A DNA stretch of 64,000 nucleotides, from assembly GCA_958295815.1 (NCBI GenBank), contig OY282374.1, forward strand, positions 3,256,856-3,320,855. The letters run 5' to 3'. Source of the stretch: Candidatus Poribacteria bacterium (GTDB lineage: Bacteria; Poribacteria; WGA-4E; WGA-3G). A model generated the notes under the pieces. That model did no database searches and had not been told where the DNA came from. It saw only the letters and a program-made list of their open reading frames with translations. Below are positions 35,113 through 43,689 of the stretch, one piece after another (the stretch's first letter is position 1; each line of letters starts with the position of its first letter). The position numbers were made by a program, and so were the translations under genes.

Positions 35113-35973
35113 TTAAAGGAGATTAAACAAGTTCATTTGGCTTTCTTCAGTTCTATTTGGTTCGTGGAATTTTATATATTGTTCCAAAAATTCAAATTTT
35201 GTTAGCCAATATACACCACCATTTGCACAAGAATTTCCGTCCCAATCAACTGCTTTGATTCTAGATATTAAATCTTCTACGGGAATTTTTGATTTAAGGA
35301 AGTATCCTCGGTTGTTTGATGTCGGAGTTTTTGTAACTCTTTTTGGAGAAGCACCAAATACAAATATGTCAAAATCATCTTTATTGGAGAATTTAAAATC
35401 ATCAGTTTCTGTGTAGGCATTAGGATTGACTTTTAAATCTTTTCCTTCTGATTTATCAAAAATGAAGAAACTTGCAGGAACGTGATATGCCTTTCCTTCT
35501 AATGTAAAGCAATCCCTTCCTAATTCAGTGATGGATACTATTCTCCAATTATATGGCAATATTTTTTGCTGTGTATGTTTTTTATAAACATTCGGTAAAA
35601 CAAAAGCAATTGTTTGGACATTACTGAATGAGATGGCATGGGATATAAATTTTGAAGATAGTTTCTGATATTGACCAAACGGCGGATTCCCTATAACCAA
35701 TACACGCTCGTACACTTCACTAATATTGTAATTGAACCAATCCGCTTTGATAATCTCATTATATTGCGGATCAATATCAATTCCTATTTTGGTGTCATGT
35801 TCGATATTTTTATAGAAAGCACCATCCCCCGCAGACGGTTCTATCACGCAGTCATATATGTAAGGTAATTTATTTACCTCATCTAAACACCTTTTGACCA
35901 CTTCCTGTTTCGTGTAGAATTTATCAAGGATTCTACTGCGATCTTTATGTTCTTTTCTCCAAATGTGAGCCAT
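35113..35973 (-). CDS. Orphan adenine-specific DNA methyltransferase-like protein
   Basis: This 286-residue class I methyltransferase has motif I EPSAGDGAF (45-53), motif II IGIDIDPQ and the amino-methyltransferase motif IV NPPFG (96-100), so it probably methylates DNA adenine or cytosine N4. No specificity subunit, endonuclease or phage gene is adjacent. The gene is clearly more AT-rich than its neighbours, with many AAT, AAA and TTT codons, which points to recent transfer. It is flanked by AT-rich noncoding DNA. Whether it methylates DNA or RNA is not settled by sequence. Confidence 0.85.
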   Translation of the reverse strand: MAHIWRKEHKDRSRILDKFYTKQEVVKRCLDEVNKLPYIYDCVIEPSAGDGAFYKNIEHDTKIGIDIDPQYNEIIKADWFNYNISEVYERVLVIGNPPFGQYQKLSSKFISHAISFSNVQTIAFVLPNVYKKHTQQKILPYNWRIVSITELGRDCFTLEGKAYHVPASFFIFDKSEGKDLKVNPNAYTETDDFKFSNKDDFDIFVFGASPKRVTKTPTSNNRGYFLKSKIPVEDLISRIKAVDWDGNSCANGGVYWLTKFEFLEQYIKFHEPNRTEESQMNLFNLL

Positions 35974-36367
35974 TCTTGCATTTCCTTTAGAGATGTCGTT
36001 TTTATTTGACTTTTACATCATAAATTGCGCGTCATTTATACAGGTGTTTATTGCATGCATACGCTCTTGCACAGAGACAGATAACAAGCAGCTGTATCAA
36101 TTTTGCAGGTGAGTGTAAGTTCACCTACTTGTTTTATAATATCATATTGATCAAACGCAGACAACACTTTTTCAAGCTTGACCGATTCGCCTACATGTGG
36201 GTTAATCTGACTTCTTCAAAATTTAATCTCCTGCCAAAATCGGACAATTTATGAGTCCAAAACTACATATTGGTAAAATAAAAATATTGACAACCACATC
36301 GAAATTAACATATCATATCGAATAAACGTTGCCTATTGCTGTCAGACATCTGAAAGGAGTCCTGAAA
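35974..36367. other. Gene-free AT-rich stretch upstream of PhyH cluster
   Basis: There is no credible gene in 394 bases. The base composition matches the methyltransferase gene rather than the PhyH genes, so it may be part of the same transferred segment. The last 30 bases contain the AAGGAGTCCTGAAA ribosome site of the next gene, repeated before its paralogue. Confidence 0.45.
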
Positions 36368-37171
36368 ATGGCGAAAGCCCTCTCACTCGTTGCCTACAAC
36401 GACTTAGAAAGCCAAGTTGAAGCCCTTGAAAGGGATGGTTATGTCTATTTCCCCAGCGTGCTTAATGCTGAGGAAGTCGCCGAATTGCGAGCAACCATGG
36501 ATCGATTAGAGACGATCCCAGAGTGCTTGGATTCGCACCAAACGCCCCAAAATGGTGGCAAATTCCTCAATAAAATCATTAATAACTCGTTTAATCGCGA
36601 CCCACTGTATCTCCAATTCCTTGACAAATCACCGATTATTGATGTTGCTGAGGCGACGCACGGTGAGGATTGTCATTGTATCGGTATGCAATCGTGGTTA
36701 ACAGGACCGGGACGCCCGGATCAGGGGTTACATACCGATTGGCTGCCAATTTCGCTACCCGCAGACATTCGTTCCGATCCACGCGTCAAAGTGCCAATCT
36801 TCATCACCACTGCCCACTACTATCTCAACGATATGTATGAAGCGTTGGGACCGACGAAGTTTGTCCCGGGGAGCCATTTCTCTGGATGCTCTCCAAATGG
36901 ACAAACCGAGTGGAATAACCGAGGTGAAGAAAGTATCTTATGCAAGGCAGGCGACGTGGTGCTTTTCCGTAGTGAGGTTTGGCATCGTGGTTCTGCCAAT
37001 ACGACTGACGAAACCCGTTACCTCTTACAGGTACACTACGCCATGCGGATGATTACACAAAAATACCCACCGTATCTGAATAAGTTTCAGTTCGATGAGT
37101 CTATTCTCGCCCAAGTGAACCCTCGACAGAGACGGCTCCTCGGCGACCATCGACCGAGTAATTATGATTGA
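36368..37171 (+). CDS. Phytanoyl-CoA dioxygenase (PhyH) family protein, pair copy A
   Basis: This 267-residue PhyH oxygenase has H122 and D124 (LHTDW), the distal H206 (VWHRGSANTTDETR) and R217. The sequence CHCIGMQSWLTGPGRPDQG before the HxD loop is characteristic of this subfamily. The start at 36368 has AAGGAG 8 bases ahead; an upstream in-frame ATG lacks a site. It is the first of three co-directional PhyH genes leading to a membrane protein and an enolase-superfamily gene. A 140-bp central stretch is almost identical in DNA to its neighbour. Substrate unknown. Confidence 0.92.
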   Translation: MAKALSLVAYNDLESQVEALERDGYVYFPSVLNAEEVAELRATMDRLETIPECLDSHQTPQNGGKFLNKIINNSFNRDPLYLQFLDKSPIIDVAEATHGEDCHCIGMQSWLTGPGRPDQGLHTDWLPISLPADIRSDPRVKVPIFITTAHYYLNDMYEALGPTKFVPGSHFSGCSPNGQTEWNNRGEESILCKAGDVVLFRSEVWHRGSANTTDETRYLLQVHYAMRMITQKYPPYLNKFQFDESILAQVNPRQRRLLGDHRPSNYD

Positions 37172-37371
37172 GGCAACACGTAATTTAAGGTGAGTCCTTA
37201 TTCGGCGTATCTGTTCGTTAAGGTCCTGGTGCCCGAACGAACACACGCGTCCCAACATTTCTCATTTTGCGTGTCAAATTTCGTTGATGCCAAAGTTAAC
37301 TCGCTACTATCTGGACCTGATTGAAGCAAATTCGTTGATTCGTTGTCAGTCGCCTGAAAGGAGTCCTGAAA

Positions 37372-38175
37372 ATGGCGAAAGTCCTTTCACTTGTTGCCTA
37401 TAACGATTTAGAAAGCCAAGTTGAAGCCCTTGAAAGGGATGGTTATGTCTATTTCCCCAGCGTTCTTGATGCTGAGGAAATCGCTGTATTACGAGCAACC
37501 ATGGACCGATTAGAGGCAATCCCAGAATCTCATGATCGGGACGAAACACCGCAAAATGGCGACGCATTCCTCCACAAACTCATCAGCAACTCGTTTAATC
37601 GGGATCCCTTGTATCTCCAATTCCTTGACAAATCACCTGTTATTGAAGTCGTTGAAGCGGCACACGGCGAGGATTGTCATTGTATCGGTATGCATTCATG
37701 GTTAACAGGACCGGGACGTCCGGATCAGGGGTTACATACCGATTGGCTGCCAATTTCGCTACCCGCAGACATTCGTTCCGATCCACGCGTCAAAGTGCCA
37801 ATCTTCATCACCACTGCCCACTACTATCTCAATGATATGTATGAGGAATTGGGACCGACGAAGTTTGTCCCGGGGAGTCATCTTTCTGGGGGTTCTCCTA
37901 ACGGAGCGACCGAGTGGAATAACCGAGGCGAAGAGAGTATCTTATGCAGTGCCGGAGACGTGGTGCTTTTCCGCAGTGAAGTCTGGCATCGTGGTTCTGC
38001 CAATACGAGTAACGAAGTCCGTTACCTCATGCAGGTACACTATGCCAATCGAATGATTACCCAGAAATACCCACCCTATCTGAATAAGTTTCAGTTTGAT
38101 GAATCAATTCTCTCCCAAGCGAACCCACGCCAAAGACGGCTCATGGGCGACCACCGACCGAGTAATTATGATTGA
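37372..38175 (+). CDS. Phytanoyl-CoA dioxygenase (PhyH) family protein, pair copy B
   Basis: This 267-residue paralogue of the preceding gene has the same length and the same metal ligands (H122, D124, H206). The ribosome site and 20 bases before the start are identical to those of copy A. Most differences are at residues 33-100 and near 173-178. The 200-bp gap to copy A contains no gene. The second copy ends 25 bp before the third PhyH gene. Confidence 0.92.
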   Translation: MAKVLSLVAYNDLESQVEALERDGYVYFPSVLDAEEIAVLRATMDRLEAIPESHDRDETPQNGDAFLHKLISNSFNRDPLYLQFLDKSPVIEVVEAAHGEDCHCIGMHSWLTGPGRPDQGLHTDWLPISLPADIRSDPRVKVPIFITTAHYYLNDMYEELGPTKFVPGSHLSGGSPNGATEWNNRGEESILCSAGDVVLFRSEVWHRGSANTSNEVRYLMQVHYANRMITQKYPPYLNKFQFDESILSQANPRQRRLMGDHRPSNYD

Positions 38176-38200
38176 GGGTGACACATATACCTAAGACACC

Positions 38201-39025
38201 ATGAATACACAACTTACAAGCGATCAGATTGAATTTTACCGTGAAAATGGATTTCTGGTTGTTGACAATTTCCTGCAAGGTTCCGAGTTGTCAGCGTGGC
38301 AGGATGCTGTTGACGCGGCTATCGCTGAACACGTGAGCCGTGATGATGCTTATCACAATCAAAAGGGAGAAGACGGTTATTATAAGAACGTCTTCGTTCA
38401 ATGCGTCAATTTATGGAAGACGAGCGAGAAGGTGAAAGCGTTAATTCTCGACCCCAAGTTGGGTAAGTTGGCGGCAGATCTTGCTGGCACTTCGGGTGTG
38501 CGATTGTATCACGACCATGCGATGGTTAAGCAACCGTGGGCAAATCCAACGAACTTCCATGTTGATAATCCGTATGACCCGTTTTATTCGCATCAGGCGA
38601 TCATGTTCTGGGTGGCACTTGATGATACAACGGTTCAGAACGGTTGTCTGTATTTTCTGCCCGGGACGCATAAGACGAGTGGCTTTGAGGTAGGCGGAAC
38701 TCTCGGAGAGGTCGGCATCGGTGAACTGTTCCGCGAGTATCCGCAGTGGGCGGAGATTGAACCCTATGCCGCTGAGATGACAGCGGGAGATGGCGTATTC
38801 ATCAGCGGGATGACAGCGCATGCAGCAGGACCCAATATGACGACGCATCCACGCCGCGCGTTCGCAATGCTCTTTATGCCCGAAGATGCCACATTCAATG
38901 GGAAAAAGAGCGCGCTGCCCGATGAAGTCTTTGCGAAGTTGAAAGCAGGCGATGTGTTGGCGGACGATGTGCATCTACCATTGGTTTTCTCATATCAAGA
39001 GGGCAGTCCGCCGTCAGGGTCGTAG
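38201..39025 (+). CDS. Phytanoyl-CoA dioxygenase (PhyH) family protein, third of cluster
   Basis: This 274-residue PhyH oxygenase from another subfamily has H120 and D122 (FHVDNPYDPF), H207 (MTAHAAGPNMT) and R218/R219. The YHDHAMVKQP before the iron motif resembles ectoine-hydroxylase-like members. There is no strong ribosome site before the ATG, only 25 bp after the previous stop, so it may be translationally coupled or leaky. Its low similarity to its two neighbours shows that the cluster is not a simple triplication. Confidence 0.9.
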   Translation: MNTQLTSDQIEFYRENGFLVVDNFLQGSELSAWQDAVDAAIAEHVSRDDAYHNQKGEDGYYKNVFVQCVNLWKTSEKVKALILDPKLGKLAADLAGTSGVRLYHDHAMVKQPWANPTNFHVDNPYDPFYSHQAIMFWVALDDTTVQNGCLYFLPGTHKTSGFEVGGTLGEVGIGELFREYPQWAEIEPYAAEMTAGDGVFISGMTAHAAGPNMTTHPRRAFAMLFMPEDATFNGKKSALPDEVFAKLKAGDVLADDVHLPLVFSYQEGSPPSGS

Positions 39026-39222
39026 TGTTCCATCCAGTCAAATTGAGGGTATGTTCGTGCGTCCCGAGCGGGCAATGAATTGCCCGCCAGATCTGCCTCC
39101 AATTTCAAGCAGTAAAAATTTATCAATGGATTCACTTGTAGCGAAATACAGCGGAACCCAACACCATTGTGTGCTTATGTCACTTGGAATTGATAAGGAA
39201 ATCCTTTCAAAATAGATCCGAA

Positions 39223-41145
39223 ATGCCGCAGACGCAACCGACTGTCTACCCATCAAAACCTTCCGCATCAGTCCGCTGGCGCTCTATAGCAATTGGACTT
39301 CTTCTCATCCCTATCAATTGTTATTGGATTACATATATTGAACTTGTCCAATATTCGGCGCAGCCCACAATCGTTTCGCTTATTTTTACGGTTGTTTTCA
39401 ATGTCCTTGTGTTGATAGGACTCAACCAGATATTCAAGCGATTCCTGCCTCGATTAGCACTGTCTCAAGGCGAACTCTTGGTCATCTACGTCATGTTATC
39501 CGTCGCGTCAGCCACTGCGGGACACAGCATGATGGAGATTTTGGTTTCCACATTGGGACACGCTTTCTGGTTCGCAACGCCAGAGAATGATTGGAAAGAC
39601 CTGTTTTGGCGGTATATTCCGAGATGGCTTGTTGTTGCGGACAAGGACGTTCTATCGGGGTACTACGAGGGAGATTCTACACTACACACAAGACAGCATC
39701 TGTTGGGTTGGCTAACGCCCGTGATGTACTGGTTTGCCTTCCTCTTTGCGCTGCTTTTTGTTATGCTTTGCATCACTGTCATCGTGCGGAAACCGTGGAC
39801 GGAGGATGAAAAGCTGGCGTATCCGATTATCCAACTTCCGGCTCGAATGACAAGCGACGGTTTTTTCACGAATCGGCTGATGTGGGTTGCTTTCGGGCTT
39901 ACGGTGGCTTTCGACATCGTTAACGGTCTCCATCACGTTTTTCCTGCGATACCTTCCATATACGAGAAAGCATACCGTTTCAGGTTCACTGAAAAACCTT
40001 TTTCCGCAATGGGTTGGCTGAGATTAGGAATTTACCCTTTTGTTTTAGGCATCGGATTCCTGATTCCGTTGGATTTGTTGTTTTCGACTTGGTTTTTCTT
40101 TTGGGTGTGGAAGGGGCAACAGATCATCGGAAGCGTTGCTGGCTTGGAAGGAACGGGTTATCCTTACGTCAACTATCAGGGATTTGGGGCATATATGGGC
40201 ATCTTTCTGATTGCCGTTTGGAGGAGCCGAAAACACCTTCAGAATTTACTGGGTGCGAAAAATCGTCTCACATCTGAGCGGGACGAACCCATGTCGCCTC
40301 GGACCCTTGTTGTCGCATTTATCTCTGGTGTTGCGTTTCTGACCTTTTTTTGTTTGAAAGCGGGTATGTCCCTCTGGGCGATTCTGATTTTCTTTGGACT
40401 CTATTATGCCTTTTCAACGGCGGTTTCTCGTATGCGCGCCGAACTCGGATCACCAATGCACGACTTGCACTATACAGGTCCAGAACGGGTCATGGTCGCC
40501 GCTTTAGGCACCCGTCCGCTCGGACCGAATAATCTTTCAATGTTCTCTTTTTTCTGGTTTTTTACACGCACTTTCGACTCTCATCCGATGCCACATCAAC
40601 TTGAAGGGTTCAAACTTGCTTCAACGTCAGGTGTACGGAGCCGTTTTATGCTATTTGCGATCCTTGCTGCACTGCTCGTCGGCATCCTCTCGCAATTTTG
40701 GGCATTGATATCCATACCCTACCGACTCGGTGCGCTACATGAGATGTCTCGCGTGCCAATCATATATGGGTCTGAACCGTGGAGGCATCTACAGAATTGG
40801 TTAACACATCCGCTTGCCCCGGACTATTGGGCAATAGGGTTTACCGGAATAGGCTTGCTGTTTGCACTTTTCCTCATGTTGATGCGCATGAAGTTTTTCT
40901 GGTTCCCTTTTCATCCGGCAGCGTATGCCGCCGTGTGTGGGAGTTGGGCAGTCAATTACATCTGGTTTAGTCTGTTGGTGGTATGGGGACTGAAGTTGAT
41001 TCTGCTGAAATACGGTGGGAGGAATGCACACCGAAAAGCGATGCCGTTTTTTCTGGGGTTGATATTGGGGCAATTTACTGTCGGGAGTCTGTGGACAATA
41101 TTGGGCATGGTGTTTAATATACCCGCTTATGGAATTTGGCCGTAG
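39223..41145 (+). CDS. DUF6785-type polytopic membrane protein, paralogue 2
   Basis: This protein has 640 residues, counted from the ATG at 39223. An upstream in-frame ATG at 39169 adds 18 residues without a ribosome site, and neither start is strongly supported. It is homologous to the protein at 30859-32865: LALSQGELLVIYVMLSVASATAG, FWFATPENDWKDLFWRYIP, and near the C-terminus LKYGGRNAHRKAMPFFLG-like sequence. About 12-14 hydrophobic segments are visible. It follows three PhyH genes and precedes an enolase-superfamily gene, all co-directional, which suggests it transports the substrate of that pathway. Confidence 0.82.
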   Translation: MPQTQPTVYPSKPSASVRWRSIAIGLLLIPINCYWITYIELVQYSAQPTIVSLIFTVVFNVLVLIGLNQIFKRFLPRLALSQGELLVIYVMLSVASATAGHSMMEILVSTLGHAFWFATPENDWKDLFWRYIPRWLVVADKDVLSGYYEGDSTLHTRQHLLGWLTPVMYWFAFLFALLFVMLCITVIVRKPWTEDEKLAYPIIQLPARMTSDGFFTNRLMWVAFGLTVAFDIVNGLHHVFPAIPSIYEKAYRFRFTEKPFSAMGWLRLGIYPFVLGIGFLIPLDLLFSTWFFFWVWKGQQIIGSVAGLEGTGYPYVNYQGFGAYMGIFLIAVWRSRKHLQNLLGAKNRLTSERDEPMSPRTLVVAFISGVAFLTFFCLKAGMSLWAILIFFGLYYAFSTAVSRMRAELGSPMHDLHYTGPERVMVAALGTRPLGPNNLSMFSFFWFFTRTFDSHPMPHQLEGFKLASTSGVRSRFMLFAILAALLVGILSQFWALISIPYRLGALHEMSRVPIIYGSEPWRHLQNWLTHPLAPDYWAIGFTGIGLLFALFLMLMRMKFFWFPFHPAAYAAVCGSWAVNYIWFSLLVVWGLKLILLKYGGRNAHRKAMPFFLGLILGQFTVGSLWTILGMVFNIPAYGIWP

Positions 41146-41296
41146 TATAGTGCAGATGTATTTTGTTGTGTATGGTTGATAACTGGGAATCCTATTTATC
41201 TTGCTGATGATGTGGATTCTTAATTCCTATAACGAATTAACCGAAAACCTGTGCGAAATGTAATGGAGCACAGCCTAGGGGGAAATAATTAAAAAT

Positions 41297-42424
41297 ATGA
41301 AAATTCAAAAAATTCAAGCGTTTCCACTTGCTTATCCAGAGCCACACTACAAAGGTATCGAACGTTATATTACGCTCGCCCGCGTGGAGAGCGACGACGG
41401 TCTTGTAGGTTGGGGTGAGTGTATCTCACAATTTCGAGAAGCCACACTCGCAACAAAGATAATTATTGAGCAAGGATTTGCACCGATCCTTATCGGTGAA
41501 GATGGTTTGGATGTGGAACGGCACTGGCGGACAATGCTTGACCGTATCTGGTGGTATGGTCCTGAGGGTATCGCCGCATTCGCTGTCAGTGCTGTGGATA
41601 TGGCATTGTGGGACTTAAAAGGCAAGGCACTCGGTTTACCTGTTTGTAAACTCCTTGGCGGTCAACTACACGACAAGATCATCGCAATGGCGTCATTCAT
41701 TTTCGATATGGAAGACTTCGACTGGACGCTCAACGAATTTCAGTGGTTGCGGGAGCAAAACTACATCGTCGTCAAAGGCGGTTGGGGAATGCGACCAGAG
41801 GCGGTATTCGGTCTCGACCGCCAGCGGGACATTGAAATGATTCGCCGCATACGTGAAGTCATTGGGGAGGAACTTGAGTTGGTTGTTGACACCCCTGGGC
41901 ATCATCGTATTTGGGATGTCCCGACAGCCATTCAACGTTTTCGGGATCTTGAACCTTATCGGCTTAAGTGGATTGAGCAACCCCTGCCACCCGATGACCA
42001 TAAGGCGTATGCGCAGCTGCGGGCAGCAGTTATGACGCCTATTGGTACAGGTGAGGATGAGTGGAATGTCGAAAGCTACAAACGGCTCATCCAGTCCGGT
42101 GGGGTCGATGTCGTACAAGTTGATCCGGGTCGTTGCCACGGACTCACCGGCAGCCGAAATGTCATCAAACTGATTGAGGCAGAGGGCCTTCAGGTCAGTG
42201 CACATACATGGAGCAGTGCCCTAAATACTGCTGCGAGTCTGCACATGCTTGCTAATTCGACACATACCGATTGCATGGATTTTAAGCCACACGAGTCCCC
42301 AATGCAGCATGAATTAGTCAGCGACCCGTGGGTACAAGAGGACGGTTATGTCGCTGTTCGCGATGTTCCAGGGCTGGGGGTCACGGTGCGAGAAGATGTT
42401 GTGCAAAAATATCTGTTTGGATAG
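41297..42424 (+). CDS. Enolase-superfamily (mandelate racemase/muconate lactonizing) enzyme
   Basis: This 375-residue protein has an N-terminal capping domain and a TIM barrel. The metal ligands are D198 (VVDTPG), E227 (WIEQPL) and E253 (TGEDEW); H303 (SAHTWSS) is a candidate base, and K160 (VVKGG) may be the other. Such enzymes abstract the alpha-proton of a carboxylate, most often dehydrating sugar acids such as galactonate or arabinonate. AGGGGG lies before the ATG at a long distance. It is the last gene of the plus-strand PhyH-transporter cluster, and its 3' end meets the convergent dehydrogenase gene. Confidence 0.9.
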   Translation: MKIQKIQAFPLAYPEPHYKGIERYITLARVESDDGLVGWGECISQFREATLATKIIIEQGFAPILIGEDGLDVERHWRTMLDRIWWYGPEGIAAFAVSAVDMALWDLKGKALGLPVCKLLGGQLHDKIIAMASFIFDMEDFDWTLNEFQWLREQNYIVVKGGWGMRPEAVFGLDRQRDIEMIRRIREVIGEELELVVDTPGHHRIWDVPTAIQRFRDLEPYRLKWIEQPLPPDDHKAYAQLRAAVMTPIGTGEDEWNVESYKRLIQSGGVDVVQVDPGRCHGLTGSRNVIKLIEAEGLQVSAHTWSSALNTAASLHMLANSTHTDCMDFKPHESPMQHELVSDPWVQEDGYVAVRDVPGLGVTVREDVVQKYLFG

Positions 42425-42437
42425 AAAGATCACCGCT

Positions 42438-42496
42438 GGCAAGGTTTCCAACCTCGCCCGATACACTATGTTGGACGAGGTCTCCGTACCTCGTCC
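42438..42496. terminator. Two palindromes between convergent genes
   Basis: GGCAAGGTT/AACCTCGCC (42438-42458) and GGACGAGGT/ACCTCGTCC (42473-42496) stand between the converging 3' ends of the enolase-superfamily and dehydrogenase genes. They match the GCGAGGTT family. No T-run is present, so factor-independent termination is not certain; they may act as a bidirectional barrier. Confidence 0.5.
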
Positions 42497-42546
42497 TTCT
42501 TCACGCTCTACTATGCGTATAAGGAACCCTAAAATCCGCCATAGTT

Positions 42547-43479
42547 CTATTGCGTCGCTGTCACAACGCCTTTGATGTAGCTGCCGTCTCCGCCCGCTGC
42601 TTCCTTGAGGAGTGCCGGATAATCCTCAAGCGGGACGATGTGTGTTACCAACGGTCTGAGATCGATGTGCCCACGCTCAAGAAGTCGGATCGCTGGCGGA
42701 AACGTATCTCGAATCTTTGCACCCGGCGACGAACTCACTAAATTAAACGCACCGCCATGCCACTCGGAACCGTTGAATGTTACTTGCTCTCGAATACAAC
42801 CGAATAGATTGATATGTCCACCCCTGCGAACAATTTTGGTGGCAAGATTTAACCCCGCACCTTTGCCAGAGCAGTCGAATACCACGTCAATTGAACGTGC
42901 TCTTAGTTCTGATACCAGTTCGGAGGTGTCAATTTCCTTGGGATTATACGTAAGTTCAGCACCGAGCGATTTTGCCAGTTTTAGACGTTTCTCATCGAGA
43001 TCAATGGCGATAAGGTCATTCGTATAGAATCGGCTCAAGGCTTGGACGAACATAAGCCCCATAAAACCGCATCCGATAACTGCAACGTTATCGGCAGGTC
43101 GCAGCGGAGCGGTGTCGAGCCCTGTTACAACGCATGAGACCGGCTCAACAAGCCAGTATGCGTCTGCAAGATCCGATTCTGGAAGGACATATAGGTCGTC
43201 GGTTGAACAGTTTTTGATACCATCGAACCCGAGCTCTACACTCGCAACGCGCATCCCTTCCTCAATATCCGGGACACCACGCCCAACTTTTGTGACATAG
43301 CCAACGCCTTCATGACCTGGAGGCGCGTAACCGCCGTCACGAAAGGTCGCTAAGTCCCATGCGCAAATGCCACACGCCGCATGCTGAACCTGCACTTCAC
43401 CAGCCTGTGGATCGGATACATCAATATCAATGATCTCGACCCCACCTTTTTCTCCATACCTGATCGTTTGCGTTTTCAT
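42547..43479 (-). CDS. Zinc-type medium-chain alcohol/polyol dehydrogenase
   Basis: This 310-residue MDR protein has GroES-like residues 1-120 with the catalytic zinc Cys in CGICAWDL and GHEGVG, followed by a Rossmann fold with VAVIGCGFMGLM near residue 138. The four-Cys structural zinc loop is absent, which places it with smaller sorbitol- or threonine-dehydrogenase-like members. GGAG lies 12 bases before the ATG at 43479; an upstream ATG is in frame without a site. It oxidises an alcohol of unknown identity, and its convergent neighbour handles sugar acids. Confidence 0.85.
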   Translation of the reverse strand: MKTQTIRYGEKGGVEIIDIDVSDPQAGEVQVQHAACGICAWDLATFRDGGYAPPGHEGVGYVTKVGRGVPDIEEGMRVASVELGFDGIKNCSTDDLYVLPESDLADAYWLVEPVSCVVTGLDTAPLRPADNVAVIGCGFMGLMFVQALSRFYTNDLIAIDLDEKRLKLAKSLGAELTYNPKEIDTSELVSELRARSIDVVFDCSGKGAGLNLATKIVRRGGHINLFGCIREQVTFNGSEWHGGAFNLVSSSPGAKIRDTFPPAIRLLERGHIDLRPLVTHIVPLEDYPALLKEAAGGDGSYIKGVVTATQ

Positions 43480-43565
43480 CTGTGTACGCTCTCCCGACAT
43501 ATGTTCAACAGTGAACGGTAACTTAATTTATGGTAAAGCCCATAATTACCTATACACTTATAGAA

Positions 43566-43586
43566 GGCGGGGTTACAAACCCCGCC
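43566..43586. repeat. GGCGGGGTT/AACCCCGCC palindrome
   Basis: A perfect 9-bp stem has loop ACA, as at 11226, 30637 and 30772. It lies in the 189-bp gap upstream of the dehydrogenase gene, where its promoter should be. Confidence 0.75.
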
Positions 43587-43689
43587 AGCGAATGAGAGGG
43601 TTGTGCTACGTGAAGTGTTCACATATTTTCGGGCTTTACTATAATTCAGATTATAGCATACATTAGATCAGATGTAGACGTTTTTTCTT

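Noticed and set aside
41693..42205. 170-residue minus-strand frame
   Set aside because: It is antisense to an enolase-superfamily gene with intact catalytic residues. The frame is a by-product of that coding sequence.
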